Part shown: in pieces, positions 27,364 to 37,471 of the stretch | How positions within the stretch are numbered: position 1 is the first letter of the stretch | How the letters are laid out: every line of letters begins with the position of its first letter | DNA from: Gammaproteobacteria bacterium | GTDB lineage: Bacteria > Pseudomonadota > Gammaproteobacteria > Chromatiales > Chromatiaceae | DNA length: 47,322 nucleotides | Reading direction: 5' to 3' | Assembly: GCA_024227135.1 (NCBI GenBank) | Contig: JAAELC010000702.1 | Span: 1-47,322, forward strand | Position numbers and translations under genes: made by a program | The notes under the pieces: model-generated | Databases searched by the model: none | What the model was told of the DNA's origin: nothing | What the model saw: the letters and a program-made list of their open reading frames with translations, nothing else

Positions 27364-27897
27364 ATGGCAATACTGGACATACTTCATTTCCCGGATTCCA
27401 GGCTGCGCAACCGGGCTAAAAGAGTAGATACCGTCGACGATTCGGTGCGACAACTCGTTGACGACATGCTGGAAACCATGTACGAAGCCCCGGGTATCGG
27501 GCTGGCGTCTACCCAGGTGAACGACTCCAGAAGCGTGGTCGTCATCGATATATCAGACGAGCGGGACCAGCCCCTGTGTCTCATCAATCCCAGGATTCTG
27601 GAAAAGTCGGGGGAAGAGGAGATGGACGAAGGCTGTCTTTCGGTGCCGGATATCTATGAGACGGTGACCCGTGCCAACACAGTAAAGATCGACGCCCTCA
27701 GCAGAGAAGGGCGCCCTTTTGAGTTGGAAGCGGAAGGACTCCTGGCGGTTTGCATCCAGCATGAGATGGATCATCTGGATGGAAAGCTGTTTATCGATTA
27801 CCTGTCGAATCTCAAGCGGCAACGTATTCGCAGGAAACTGGAAAAAGAACAGCGGCAAAAGCAAAGTCAAACCACCACAGACCGCAAGATTATCTGA
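27364..27897 (+). CDS. def: Peptide deformylase
   Basis: A 177-residue metalloenzyme that removes the formyl group from nascent N-terminal methionine. All three family motifs are present: motif 1 GIGLASTQV (GxGxAAxQ with Ser for the second Ala), motif 2 EGCLSVPD with the metal Cys, and motif 3 QHEMDHLDG with HExxH-type ligands. The ATG at 27364 ([11 protein letters not shown]) fits the family N-terminus; the frame is open further upstream, but the extra residues do not resemble a deformylase. It is first of a run def-fmt-rsmB, pairing deformylation with formylation. Confidence 0.97.
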   Translation: MAILDILHFPDSRLRNRAKRVDTVDDSVRQLVDDMLETMYEAPGIGLASTQVNDSRSVVVIDISDERDQPLCLINPRILEKSGEEEMDEGCLSVPDIYETVTRANTVKIDALSREGRPFELEAEGLLAVCIQHEMDHLDGKLFIDYLSNLKRQRIRRKLEKEQRQKQSQTTTDRKII

Positions 27898-27907
27898 TCT
27901 CGTCGAT

Positions 27908-28852
27908 ATGAAAGACACTGACAAACAGACTATCGTATTTGCCGGCACGCCCGATTTTGCGGTACCGGCGCTACAGAAACTGATACTGGCCGGGCACCGG
28001 GTGATCGGCGTGTACAGCCAGCCGGATCGACCCGCGGGAAGAGGCCGCAAGTTGATCGCCAGCCCCGTCAAGCAAGTGGCGGCTGCCCACGACATACCCG
28101 TGTTTCAACCAGTGAACTTCAAAAGCGAATCTGATCTTTCAGACCTCGAAGCATTGAATCCGGATTTAATGGTGGTAGCCGCATACGGCCTGCTGCTGCC
28201 CCGGAGGGTTCTCGAAGCTCCCCGTCTCGGCTGCATCAATATCCACGCTTCTTTGCTACCCAGATGGCGAGGTGCCGCCCCCATACAGCGATCATTACTG
28301 GCAGGAGACGGGGAAACGGGCATCACCATCATGCAGATGGATATTGGCCTCGATACCGGTGGTATGCTGCTGCGCAAGTCCTGCCCGATAATGACTGATG
28401 ACACAGGAGGCAAACTCCATGACCGACTATCGGTACTCGGCGCAGATGCCCTGATGGAGGCCCTGCCCGGGATCATCGACCAGTCCCTCGAACCTGAGAA
28501 TCAGGACGAAGCCCTGGCCTGTTATGCGAAGAAACTCGATAAATCGGAGGCACGAATCGATTGGTCCGGAAGCGCCCAGGCCCTCGACCGACAGGTCCGT
28601 GCCTTCAACCCCTGGCCAGTCGCCCAATGCGAAATGCAGGGAAAAACCGTGCGTGTATGGGATTCCATTGCCCTGCCCGACACGGTCGAAGCTGTCCCAG
28701 GCGCCGTCGCAAGAACCTCCAGGGATGGCATCGACGTCGTCACCGGCAACGGTCTGTTGAGAATCCTCTCCCTGCAGATACCCGGTAAGAAAGCCACCAG
28801 CGCCACTGACTTTCTGAATGCCCGCTCTTTGGATGGGGTGGTGTTTGACTGA
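27908..28852 (+). CDS. fmt: Methionyl-tRNA formyltransferase
   Basis: A 314-residue enzyme that formylates initiator methionyl-tRNA using 10-formyltetrahydrofolate. It starts at ATG 27908 (MKDTDKQTIVFAGTPDFAVPAL) and has the catalytic segment HASLLPRWRGAAPIQRS, the D-x-GLDTGGML loop and a C-terminal tRNA-binding barrel. Length is typical. It lies 10 bp after def, so the two form an operon. Its stop overlaps the probable rsmB start. Confidence 0.97.
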   Translation: MKDTDKQTIVFAGTPDFAVPALQKLILAGHRVIGVYSQPDRPAGRGRKLIASPVKQVAAAHDIPVFQPVNFKSESDLSDLEALNPDLMVVAAYGLLLPRRVLEAPRLGCINIHASLLPRWRGAAPIQRSLLAGDGETGITIMQMDIGLDTGGMLLRKSCPIMTDDTGGKLHDRLSVLGADALMEALPGIIDQSLEPENQDEALACYAKKLDKSEARIDWSGSAQALDRQVRAFNPWPVAQCEMQGKTVRVWDSIALPDTVEAVPGAVARTSRDGIDVVTGNGLLRILSLQIPGKKATSATDFLNARSLDGVVFD

Positions 28853-30176
28853 AAAAAAGCGGGGCCACACCACACCGGACCCGCGCAATCCGCGGGCTGC
28901 CGCTGCGCGCCTGCTGCACCAGCTGATAGGGGGCAAATCCCTTTCCGGGCTGTTCGAAACAGGAATAGAGGGTGTCTCGCAGCGGGATATCGGGCTGGTA
29001 AAAGAACTCTGCTTCGGCGTCGCCCGCTGGTATCCGCAGCTGGAGGCAATCAGCAGTCTGCTGATCAACAAACCCATGAAGGCCAGAGACCGGGATATTC
29101 TGGCGCTGATTCTTCTCGGTCTGTATCAGCTTCAGCACATGCGGGTCGCCACCCACGCTGCCCTCTCAGAAACGGTGGATGCCACCCGGGTCCTCGGTAA
29201 ACCCTGGGCTGCTGGACTGGTCAACGCGCTTCTCAGGCGGTACCTGCGGGAGGGTAAGCAGTTGCTCAAGCGGGTGGATCAATCTCCACCGGCCCGGTTC
29301 GCCCACCCGGACTGGCTGCTCCAGGCGCTGCAGAAAGCATGGCCGGATCATTGGGATGCCATTGTCGATGCCAACAATCAGCGCCCACCAATGAGCTTGC
29401 GGGTAAACCTCGCGAAAACCACCCGTGCCGCTTATTTTAAGCAGCTTCGTGAGGCGGCGATCCCCGCTTCCCCGATTTCCCTCATCAGCTCCGGAATGTG
29501 CCTTGATCGGCCGGTGGACATCACCATGCTGCCCGGCTTCAATGAGGGGCTGGTATCGATTCAGGATGGTGGCGCACAACTGGCTGCAACGCTGCTGGAC
29601 AGTCAGCCGGGGCAGCGGATTCTGGATGCCTGTGCCGCACCCGGGGGTAAGACTGGGCATATCCTGGAAATACAGCCGGGGCAACTTCAAATGACCGCAC
29701 TGGACATCGATGATCATCGCCTCGCAAAAGTACAGGATAATCTGGACCGACTGGGTCTCTCAGCCCGGCTCTCCAGAGGCGATGCTGCCCGACCCGGAGG
29801 GGAGTGGGCGAAAACCCGATACGACCGCATCCTGCTGGACGTCCCCTGTTCCGCTACGGGTGTCATTCGCCGGCATCCCGACATCAAGTTGCTGAGAAAT
29901 GCCACGGACATACCCGCGCTTGCCCTGCTTCAATCAGAAATTCTCGATGCAATCTGGCCATTGCTGGCGGTCGGTGGCCGGTTAGTGTACGCCACCTGTT
30001 CGTTATTGCCTGAGGAGAACCAGCTCCAGATAGCACGGTTTCTGAAACACACCCCGAATGCTCAGGAAATTCCCATCGAAGCACCCTGGGGACATGCCAT
30101 GAACCCGGGAAGACAGATTCTCCCCGGCGAATCGACCATGGACGGGTTTTATTACGCCTGTCTGGTCAAGACCTGA
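28845..30176 (+). CDS. rsmB: 16S rRNA m5C967 methyltransferase RsmB
   Basis: About 443 residues. The enzyme methylates C967 of 16S rRNA with S-adenosylmethionine. The N-terminal 140 residues form a NusB-like RNA-binding domain (NPRAAAARLLHQLI, then ISSLLINKPMKARDRDILALILLGLYQL). The methyltransferase half has the SAM motif DACAAPGGKTGHILE and the two catalytic Cys (LLDVPCSATG and YATCSLLPEEN). The start is uncertain: TTG at 28845 gives MTEKKRGH and has a GGGGTGG ribosome site, overlapping fmt by 8 bp; in-frame ATGs at 28833 and 28818 lack one. It belongs to the def-fmt-rsmB operon. Confidence 0.94.
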   Translation: MTEKKRGHTTPDPRNPRAAAARLLHQLIGGKSLSGLFETGIEGVSQRDIGLVKELCFGVARWYPQLEAISSLLINKPMKARDRDILALILLGLYQLQHMRVATHAALSETVDATRVLGKPWAAGLVNALLRRYLREGKQLLKRVDQSPPARFAHPDWLLQALQKAWPDHWDAIVDANNQRPPMSLRVNLAKTTRAAYFKQLREAAIPASPISLISSGMCLDRPVDITMLPGFNEGLVSIQDGGAQLAATLLDSQPGQRILDACAAPGGKTGHILEIQPGQLQMTALDIDDHRLAKVQDNLDRLGLSARLSRGDAARPGGEWAKTRYDRILLDVPCSATGVIRRHPDIKLLRNATDIPALALLQSEILDAIWPLLAVGGRLVYATCSLLPEENQLQIARFLKHTPNAQEIPIEAPWGHAMNPGRQILPGESTMDGFYYACLVKT

Positions 30177-30185
30177 GTACCGGCC

Positions 30186-30752
30186 ATGAGTTGTCTGGGA
30201 AAAAGATGGGGGGCGGTACTACACATGCTGGTGCTGCTGGGTTTCTCCCTGTCGGTGTTTTCAGGGGAGTTCCTGGTGACCAGTCTGTCGACCAACCTCA
30301 AGGACGACAGTTACCTCATGAATGCCAAGATCGATTACCGGTTTACTGATGAGGTTCTGGAAGCACTGGAAAACGGGGTTCCCATCACGCTGGAAGTCCA
30401 TGTACAGATTCGACGGAAAGGGGCCTGGGTCTGGGAACGGGATTTACTCGATTTTCGTTCCCGGCACCAGATCCGTTATCACGCCCTCGCCTCCGTTTAC
30501 CAGGTCGTGGACATGCAGTCCGGGGACCGGCAGAATTTCGCCACCCAGATGTCGGCCCTGAGTGCGCTTGGCAATATCACCGCGCTCCCCCTGATAAGCA
30601 AAGCCGATCTTGAACCCGACCGGAAATACATTCTGGCGGTGCGCTCCCGGCTGGATATAGAGTCCCTGCCCCTTCCTCTCCGGCCAATGGCCTACATCAC
30701 ACCAGCATGGAATCTCGACAGCGAGTGGAGCTCATGGCGCCTGCAGCCCTGA
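30186..30752 (+). CDS. DUF4390 family exported protein
   Basis: A 188-residue protein with an N-terminal signal or anchor segment (about residues 10-26, AVLHMLVLLGFSLSVFS). The mature part is beta-rich with the DUF4390 pattern: LKDDSYLMNAKIDYRFTDE, then LENGVPITLEVHVQI-x-R and a Trp-rich end (PAWNLDSEWSSWRL). The family usually sits, as here, between rsmB and an NtrY-type kinase, with the kinase start overlapping its 3' end. Its role is unknown; the genomic constancy hints at envelope sensing with the kinase. Confidence 0.92.
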   Translation: MSCLGKRWGAVLHMLVLLGFSLSVFSGEFLVTSLSTNLKDDSYLMNAKIDYRFTDEVLEALENGVPITLEVHVQIRRKGAWVWERDLLDFRSRHQIRYHALASVYQVVDMQSGDRQNFATQMSALSALGNITALPLISKADLEPDRKYILAVRSRLDIESLPLPLRPMAYITPAWNLDSEWSSWRLQP

Positions 30753-32956
30753 AACGCCTGTCGAACGGCCCTGTACCGGTACTGATTCTGCTTGTACTCG
30801 TGCTGGTGACCCTTCACCTCATGAGCAGCGCGGTTCAGAACACTGAGGAATTGAGCGGGCTCTTCGTTCCTTTGCTCTTCACCGCCACCCTGGGCCTGCT
30901 GGTGCTGGTGATTCTGGTGGGTATCAACCTGGTGCAACTGGTCATCCGGTATCGCAGGCAGGCAGCGGGCTCCCGTCTGACGTTACGCATGGTGGCGATA
31001 TTTATCGTGCTTTCATTGGTACCCGTCACCGTGGTCTATTACTATTCCCAGCAGTTTCTGATGCAGGGCATCGACAGCTGGTTCGATGTTCAAATCGACC
31101 AGGCCATGGAGGATGCGCTGGGACTGAGTCGTGCCTCCCTGGACCTGCACAAACGGGAAAGGCTGAAAAGCACCCAGCGACTGATCGAGGAACTCAGTGG
31201 GGTATCGGTGGCCGGGTTGAGTCTCAGTCTGCAGGATTTGAGGGACAAGTACGAAGCGACAGAGCTGGCGCTGCTGGAACCGTCAGGCCGTCCGGTCGCT
31301 GTCAGCAATATCGATCCTACCGTCCTGGTACCGGATGAACCCGACAGCACGATTTTGCAGCAGGTGCGTATCGGTGAGGATTTCGTTGGCCTGGACCCAA
31401 CCAGCGGTGAAGACAGTCAGTTGCAGGTGCGGGTAGTTGTCCACGATGCCAGCCGCAGTATTCTGCTCCAGGCGATCTATCCCACATCCCGCAATATCTC
31501 CCATTTGACCGAGACGGTACAGAATGCCTACAACCGATACAAGGAACTGGCATTCCTGCGCAAAAGCCTGAAGCAAACCTTCACCCTGGCCCTGGCCCTG
31601 GTTCTGCTGTTTGGCCTGCTGTCGGCGATCTGGGCCGCCTTTTTCTCCGCCCGAAGGCTGGTGGCGCCCATCACCGATATCGCAGAAGGAACCCGTGCCG
31701 TTGCCAAAGGGGATTATGATACCCAACTGCCGATTCCCAAGACCAAGGATGAACTTGGGTTCCTGGTCTCCTCATTCAATGCCATGATGCGCCGTATTTC
31801 CCAGGCAAGAGACGCTGCGGCGGAGAGTCAACGCCAGGTGGAAGCCCAAAGGGGCTACCTGGAAACCGTGCTGGGCAGTCTCTCATCAGGAGTTATGGCA
31901 CTGGATGCGCTGGGCAGGGTGCGAACCGCCAATCAGGCAGCCCTGGACATTCTGCAGGTGGAATTATCGGATTATCTCGAACGTCCCCTCAATGATCTGG
32001 CGGGGGCCGGTCCGCTACTCAGCCAGTTCATTGATTCGGTACGGGATGCGATCGGCGAACAGACCACATCGTGGCGCGAGGAGTTGACCCTGTTTACCAG
32101 TGATGGCCGCCGGGTGCTGCTCTGCCGCGGAACACCCCTGGCCCTGCCCGAGAGCAAAGCCAGCGGCTACGTGCTGGTTTTTGATGATATCACCACGCTG
32201 ATCCAGGCACAGCGCAATGCCGCCTGGGGTGAAGTGGCCCGGCGACTGGCCCACGAGATCAAGAACCCCCTTACCCCCATACAGCTTTCCGCAGAACGAC
32301 TACGCCACAAGTATCTGAATAAAATGCCTCCCAAGGATGCGGAGATCCTGGATCGTGCCACCCATACCATCGTTCAGCAGGTGGAGGCCATGAAAACCAT
32401 GGTCAATGCCTTTTCAGACTATGCCCGGCCACCAAAAATGAACCCCGAATGGCTGGTGCTGGATGATCTTGTACAGGAAGTCCTGGACCTCTATCGCAGT
32501 GCAGGGCACAAGTCTCTGTTTAAATCTGATCTTCATTCGGGGACAGCCCGAATAGAGGCAGATCCGGTACGCATGCGGCAGGTGATACACAATCTATTGA
32601 AAAATGCCCAGGAAGCCGTATCAGACCTCCCAAAACCCAGGGTGGAAATCAGCACCCGGTTGCTGGAATCCACTGACTACCGGCGTCTGGAGTTCAGGGT
32701 CTCGGACAACGGCCCGGGATTCGATGAGACGACCCTGTCTCACCTGTTCGAGCCTTATGTAACCACCAAGGTCAAGGGAACTGGTCTTGGAATGGCTATT
32801 GTCAAAAAGATCATCGAGGAGCACGGTGGTCTGGTACGTGCGGAAAACCGCCCCGAAGGTGGTGCATGTATTACGCTGCGCCTCCCCCAGAAGGATTCCC
32901 GGGAGGCCCATTCTCATAATCCGACCCCAACGCCCGCAAGGAGTAAGAGCCTATGA
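30734..32956 (+). CDS. NtrY-type sensor histidine kinase
   Basis: A 740-residue membrane kinase of the NtrY family. Three hydrophobic helices lie in the first 110 residues (the strongest being PVLILLVLVLVTLHLM), followed by a periplasmic loop of about 180 residues, another membrane helix (about residues 277-300), a HAMP domain, a PAS domain (about residues 375-470), HisKA with phospho-acceptor His507 (LAHEIKNPLTPIQLSAERL) and an ATPase domain (NLLKNAQEAV, DNGPGF, GTGLGMAI). The start ATG at 30734 has GGAG at 4 bp and overlaps the DUF4390 gene by 19 bp. The response-regulator gene follows with a 4-bp overlap. In other bacteria NtrYX affects nitrogen, redox or envelope responses; here the signal is not known. 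Confidence 0.93.
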   Translation: MAPAALKRLSNGPVPVLILLVLVLVTLHLMSSAVQNTEELSGLFVPLLFTATLGLLVLVILVGINLVQLVIRYRRQAAGSRLTLRMVAIFIVLSLVPVTVVYYYSQQFLMQGIDSWFDVQIDQAMEDALGLSRASLDLHKRERLKSTQRLIEELSGVSVAGLSLSLQDLRDKYEATELALLEPSGRPVAVSNIDPTVLVPDEPDSTILQQVRIGEDFVGLDPTSGEDSQLQVRVVVHDASRSILLQAIYPTSRNISHLTETVQNAYNRYKELAFLRKSLKQTFTLALALVLLFGLLSAIWAAFFSARRLVAPITDIAEGTRAVAKGDYDTQLPIPKTKDELGFLVSSFNAMMRRISQARDAAAESQRQVEAQRGYLETVLGSLSSGVMALDALGRVRTANQAALDILQVELSDYLERPLNDLAGAGPLLSQFIDSVRDAIGEQTTSWREELTLFTSDGRRVLLCRGTPLALPESKASGYVLVFDDITTLIQAQRNAAWGEVARRLAHEIKNPLTPIQLSAERLRHKYLNKMPPKDAEILDRATHTIVQQVEAMKTMVNAFSDYARPPKMNPEWLVLDDLVQEVLDLYRSAGHKSLFKSDLHSGTARIEADPVRMRQVIHNLLKNAQEAVSDLPKPRVEISTRLLESTDYRRLEFRVSDNGPGFDETTLSHLFEPYVTTKVKGTGLGMAIVKKIIEEHGGLVRAENRPEGGACITLRLPQKDSREAHSHNPTPTPARSKSL

Positions 32957-34323
32957 GTACGTCCCACATCCTGGTTGTGGATGACGAGCCGGATATCCGA
33001 GGTCTGGTTAAAGAGATTCTCGAAGATGAAGACTACGCCGTGGTAACAGCGGAAAGTGGAGCCGCCGCCCGCCATGCACTGCGGGATCGCCGGCCCGACC
33101 TGGTGTTACTGGATATCTGGATGCCGGATGTCGATGGAATCACATTGCTCAAAGAGTGGTTCGAGGGGGATGAAGGCCTGCCATGCCCGGTCATCATGAT
33201 GTCTGGTCATGGAACTGTAGAGACAGCCGTTGAGGCAACTCGGATGGGAGCCTATGACTTCCTGGAAAAACCCCTTTCCCTGGCCAAACTGCTGCTGACT
33301 GTTGAGCGGGCGCTCGAAGCGGACAAGCTGCAACAGGAAAACCTGGGCCTGCGACGCCATAACCAACCCATTGTGGAACCTACCGGCAAGAGTGCTGTGA
33401 TCCAGCGGCTTAGAGAACAGGTCAAACGCATTGCCCAGCACGGTACCTGGGTGTTGATCACCGGTGAGCCCGGCAGCGGCCGGGAAACCTTCGCCCGATA
33501 CCTGCATGCCCAAAGCCCCCGTCGCGACCTTCCTTTTGTTGAAGTGGGTGTTTCATCCCTTGCCAAGGAAAACTCCGTCCGGGAGCTTTTTGGCAGTGAG
33601 GACAACGACCGCATTCACTACGGTGCCCTGGAACAGGCCCGGGGTGGCACCCTCTTTCTGGATGAAGTGGCAGCCATGGACATGGAGGCTCAAGCCCAGA
33701 TGCTGGGTGCCCTGGATACCGGGTCTTTCCTCCGCGTTGGCGGTGTCGAACCGGTTCAAATCGACGTGCGGATCATCGCCGCAACCCAGCGCAAGCTTGA
33801 AGACGAAGTGCAGGCCGGTCATTTCCGGGAGGATCTATTCTATTATCTCAACGTCGTACCACTGCATATTCCCCCCCTCAGGGATCACAAGGAGGACGTT
33901 CCGGATCTGCTGAACTACTACCTGGATTATTTCGTCGAGCACGAAAAACTGCCTTATCGGCGTTTTGATATGGGCGCCCAGAATTATCTTCGCAATCACC
34001 TCTGGCATGGCAACATCAGAGAGTTGAAAAACCTGGTACAGCGGATGTTGATTTTGGGGGCGGGGGGCAATATCACCCAGGACGAAGTGGAACTGGCCCT
34101 TGGAGGCGCCGGGCTGCCGGGCACCGATGGCGGCAATTTTCCGGTCTCCTTCGATCAACCGCTCCGACAGGCCCGGGAACAGTTCGAAAAAGCCTATCTG
34201 GAGTACCAACTGAATAAACACGCGGGCAACGTCAGTCGGATGGCAGCCGATGCGGGAATGGAACGAACCCACCTGTACCGGAAACTGCGTTCCCTGGGCA
34301 TCGAGATCAAAGACAGAAAATAA
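32953..34323 (+). CDS. NtrX-type response regulator with degenerate sigma-54 interaction domain
   Basis: A 456-residue regulator with receiver (residues 1-120, VVDDEPD and LVLLDIWMPDVDG), AAA+ (about 140-375) and Fis-type helix-turn-helix (about 410-450, GNVSRMAADAGMERTHLYRKL). The AAA+ domain is unusual. Walker A reads GEPGSGRE, so the nucleotide-binding Lys is Arg177. The sigma-54 contact loop GAFTGA is missing: after RELFG the chain runs SEDNDRIHYGALEQARGG. Walker B (LFLDEV) and the arginine-finger region (FREDLFYYLNV) remain, and the HWPGN motif reads LWHGN. The regulator may therefore bind DNA without activating sigma-54 polymerase. It forms an operon with the NtrY-type kinase gene and precedes trkA by 225 bp. 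Confidence 0.94.
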   Translation: MSTSHILVVDDEPDIRGLVKEILEDEDYAVVTAESGAAARHALRDRRPDLVLLDIWMPDVDGITLLKEWFEGDEGLPCPVIMMSGHGTVETAVEATRMGAYDFLEKPLSLAKLLLTVERALEADKLQQENLGLRRHNQPIVEPTGKSAVIQRLREQVKRIAQHGTWVLITGEPGSGRETFARYLHAQSPRRDLPFVEVGVSSLAKENSVRELFGSEDNDRIHYGALEQARGGTLFLDEVAAMDMEAQAQMLGALDTGSFLRVGGVEPVQIDVRIIAATQRKLEDEVQAGHFREDLFYYLNVVPLHIPPLRDHKEDVPDLLNYYLDYFVEHEKLPYRRFDMGAQNYLRNHLWHGNIRELKNLVQRMLILGAGGNITQDEVELALGGAGLPGTDGGNFPVSFDQPLRQAREQFEKAYLEYQLNKHAGNVSRMAADAGMERTHLYRKLRSLGIEIKDRK

Positions 34324-34520
34324 CCCCCACGCCGATCATAGCCGTTATCCCGGTGTGAGCCCTGACAGCGCAGGCATTCAGCGTGATATCAGAGGACCGA
34401 TGAGAAACTGGATGGATTGCTACCATCCGGAGCACAGTCGCGTTACGCTATGACTCGCCGCTGACCCGACACGGGGTTGATCCGGACAACCGATAGACCA
34501 GCCTGGAATAGAACAACTGA

Positions 34521-34535
34521 CCGGCCCAGGGCCGG
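34521..34535 (+). repeat. GC-rich hairpin upstream of trkA
   Basis: CCGGCCC and GGGCCGG are separated by one A, ending 13 bp before the trkA GTG start. It could form a tight hairpin in the trkA leader near the ribosome-binding region. No T-run follows, so it is not a terminator. Confidence 0.45.
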
Positions 34536-34548
34536 ATTGAAAAAGAAC

Positions 34549-35922
34549 GTGAAGATAATAATCCTTGGTGCGGGGCAGGTGGGTAGCTCAGTGGCCAGTA
34601 ACCTGGCTTCCGAGGCCAATGACATCACCGTCGTGGACCACGATCCCGAACTGCTTCGGGAACTCCAGGACCGCCTCGATTTGAGCACGGTTCAGGGGCA
34701 TGCCGCTCACCCGGACGTCTTGGAGCGAGCCGGAGCCGAAGACGCAGACATGATTCTGGCCGTCACCAACAGCGACGAAACCAACATGGTCGCCTGCCAG
34801 GTCGCCTACACCCTGTTTCATACGCCAACCAAGATCGCCCGGGTTCGCGCATCCGGTTTTACCCGGTACCCTCAATTGTTTGCTGAGGGCGCTCTTCCTG
34901 TGGATGTACTGATCAGCCCGGAACAACTGGTCACCGATTACATCATGCGCCTCATCGAAAATCCCGGTGCACTGCAGGTACTGGATTTCGCCGGCGGCAT
35001 GGTACGCCTGGTGGCTGTCATGGCCTACTACGACGGGCCACTGGTCGGCCATGAGCTTCGAGCGCTCTACGACCACATGCCCAACGTGGATGCACGGGTA
35101 GCAGCCATCTACCGCAAGGGGCGGGCCATTTTACCGGAGGGTGACACGGTTATCGAGGTCGATGATGAGGTGTTTTTTCTGGCGGCAACTCACAATATCC
35201 GGGCCGTGATGGGTGAACTTCGTAAACTCGAAACCTCTTACAAGCGACTGATTTTCGCCGGTGGCGGAAATATCGGAAAACGACTGGCAGGGGCCCTGGA
35301 AAAGCGTTATCAGGTCAAACTGGTGGAGAAGAACAAGGCTCGGGCGGAGAGAATCGCTGAAGACCTGCCAAGAACCATCGTGCTCCACGGTAATGTCGGC
35401 GACGAAGATCTGCTGCTGGAGGAAAATATCGAGAACACGGATGTGTTCTGTACCGTCACCAACGACGACGAAGCCAACATTCTTTCAGCCATGCTGGCCA
35501 AACGGCTGGGGGCTCGTAAAGTAATGGCACTGATAAACCGGCACGCTTATGTGGACATGGTCCAGAGTGGACCAATCGATATTGCGATCTCACCCCAGCA
35601 GGCCACCATCGGTACGCTCCTGACCCACGTGCGCAGGGGGGACGTGGTCATGGTCCATTCCCTTCGCCGCGGCGCCGCCGAAGCCATTGAGGCCGTCGCC
35701 CACGGTGACATGAGTTCTTCCCGGGTGGTGGGGCGCGCCATCGAAGAGATCCCACTGCCGAAAGGCGCGAGCATCGGCGCCATTGTCCGTGGAAAGGAGG
35801 TCCTAATTGCCCATCACGATGTCGTTATCCAGTCGGAGGATCACGTGATACTCTTTCTGATCGACAAACAGCACATCCAGGAAGTGGAACGTCTCTTCCA
35901 GGTCGGTATCACCTTCCTTTAG
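34549..35922 (+). CDS. trkA: Trk potassium uptake regulator TrkA
   Basis: A 457-residue peripheral membrane protein that gates TrkH by binding NAD(H)/ATP. It is a tandem duplication: two Rossmann RCK-N units ([15 protein letters not shown] near residue 2 and [14 protein letters not shown] near residue 234) each followed by an RCK-C unit. The GTG at 34549 gives [10 protein letters not shown] and the exact family length; the upstream in-frame ATG would add unrelated residues. It is separated from ntrX by 225 bp and from trkH by 19 bp, so trkA-trkH is one operon. Confidence 0.96.
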   Translation: MKIIILGAGQVGSSVASNLASEANDITVVDHDPELLRELQDRLDLSTVQGHAAHPDVLERAGAEDADMILAVTNSDETNMVACQVAYTLFHTPTKIARVRASGFTRYPQLFAEGALPVDVLISPEQLVTDYIMRLIENPGALQVLDFAGGMVRLVAVMAYYDGPLVGHELRALYDHMPNVDARVAAIYRKGRAILPEGDTVIEVDDEVFFLAATHNIRAVMGELRKLETSYKRLIFAGGGNIGKRLAGALEKRYQVKLVEKNKARAERIAEDLPRTIVLHGNVGDEDLLLEENIENTDVFCTVTNDDEANILSAMLAKRLGARKVMALINRHAYVDMVQSGPIDIAISPQQATIGTLLTHVRRGDVVMVHSLRRGAAEAIEAVAHGDMSSSRVVGRAIEEIPLPKGASIGAIVRGKEVLIAHHDVVIQSEDHVILFLIDKQHIQEVERLFQVGITFL

Positions 35923-35941
35923 ATACCCCGGTAAATCAGGC

Positions 35942-37393
35942 ATGCAATTCAGCGCAGTACAACGGATTCTTGGCATATTGCTGATGTTGTTCAGCCTCAC
36001 AATGATGCCGCCCCTGATGGTATCCCTCTGGTACGAAGACGGGGCCATGTCCTCGTTCGGTGCTGCCCTGCTTTTTACTTTCCTTGCGGGCGCCTTCTCC
36101 TGGTATCCGGTACGCCATCACCGGAGAGAACTTCGACTCCGGGATGGTTTCATGGTCGTGGTAATGTTCTGGGTAGTACTCGGTTTGACCGGCTCTCTGC
36201 CCTTCGCGCTTTCCGACAACCCGGACATGAGTGTGACCGACTCCGTATTCGAGTCCATCTCCGGCCTGACCACCACCGGCGCCACGGTCATCGTAGGGCT
36301 GGATCACCTGCCAAAATCGATCCTCTATTATCGCCAGCAGTTGCAGTGGCTGGGTGGCATGGGAATCATCGTACTGGCAGTCGCGGTACTGCCCATGCTC
36401 GGCATCGGTGGAATGCAGCTTTACCGGGCAGAGACCCCCGGCCCCATGAAGGACACCAAGCTGACTCCGCGCATCACCGAAACCGCCAAAGCGCTCTGGT
36501 ACATTTATCTGGGACTCACACTGGCCTGCGCCGCCGCGTATGCATTGGCCGGCATGTCTCTTTTCGACGCGATAGGTCACGCTTTCGCTACTATCGCGAT
36601 CGGTGGTTTTTCCACCCACGATGCCAGTATGGGTTATTTCGACAGCACACTGATTGAAATGATCGCGGTGTTATTTCTGCTTGTTTCCGGCGTCAATTTT
36701 GCGCTGCACTTCGTCGCCTGGCGTGGACGCAATATCTTCGTCTATTTCCTGGACAGTGAATTCAGGTTTTACCTGCTGGTACTGTTGCTGGCCACGTCTG
36801 GGGCGGTACTGGCGTTGTACTTCAGCGGTACCTATGAGGATTGGGGGGAGGCATTCACCAAGGGGCTTTTCCAGGCGGTATCCATCGGTACCACCGCGGG
36901 GTTTACCACCGCTGACTATTCGGTATGGCCCGGCTTCGTGGCCATATTACTGCTGTTTACCAGTTTTGTCGGTGGCTGTGCCGGCTCTACGGGTGGAGGC
37001 ATCAAAGTCATTCGCTTCCTGCTGCTGGTAAAACAGGGGTTACGGGAGATCGCCCGCCTGATTCACCCCAGTGCCCAGATACCGATTCGAGTCGGTGACA
37101 AAACCATCAGCTCACGGGTCATAGAGGCGGTGTGGGGGTTTTTCGCCCTGTACGTAGCCAGCTTCGTCACCATGTACCTTGCCCTGGCCCTGACCGGCCT
37201 GGACCTGATGACTTCGTTTTCCGCCGTCGCTGCTTCCATCAACAACCTGGGCCCCGGTCTCGGGTCTGTGGGGGTCAATTACGAGTCTCTCAACGACCCG
37301 GCTAAATGGATACTGTGTTTCGCCATGTTACTGGGGCGCCTCGAAATTTTCACCTTGCTGGTACTACTGTCACCCGCCTACTGGCGCAAGTAG
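35942..37393 (+). CDS. trkH: Trk potassium transporter membrane subunit TrkH
   Basis: A 483-residue membrane protein forming the K+ pathway. Four selectivity-filter repeats are seen: the TTTGAT region (ESISGLTTTGATV), AIGGFSTHD, TTAGFTTAD and SINNLGPGLG. About ten hydrophobic helices match the family. The gating-loop region near VGGCAGSTGGGIKVIR is intact. It follows trkA by 19 bp and converges with a response-regulator gene 78 bp downstream. Confidence 0.96.
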   Translation: MQFSAVQRILGILLMLFSLTMMPPLMVSLWYEDGAMSSFGAALLFTFLAGAFSWYPVRHHRRELRLRDGFMVVVMFWVVLGLTGSLPFALSDNPDMSVTDSVFESISGLTTTGATVIVGLDHLPKSILYYRQQLQWLGGMGIIVLAVAVLPMLGIGGMQLYRAETPGPMKDTKLTPRITETAKALWYIYLGLTLACAAAYALAGMSLFDAIGHAFATIAIGGFSTHDASMGYFDSTLIEMIAVLFLLVSGVNFALHFVAWRGRNIFVYFLDSEFRFYLLVLLLATSGAVLALYFSGTYEDWGEAFTKGLFQAVSIGTTAGFTTADYSVWPGFVAILLLFTSFVGGCAGSTGGGIKVIRFLLLVKQGLREIARLIHPSAQIPIRVGDKTISSRVIEAVWGFFALYVASFVTMYLALALTGLDLMTSFSAVAASINNLGPGLGSVGVNYESLNDPAKWILCFAMLLGRLEIFTLLVLLSPAYWRK

Positions 37394-37471
37394 CGAAGAA
37401 GCCGAAACCAGCCAGCCATGCAATACTGGCGGCAATAGTCTCAACTCCGGTTCTTCACCGGGTTGATCGGA

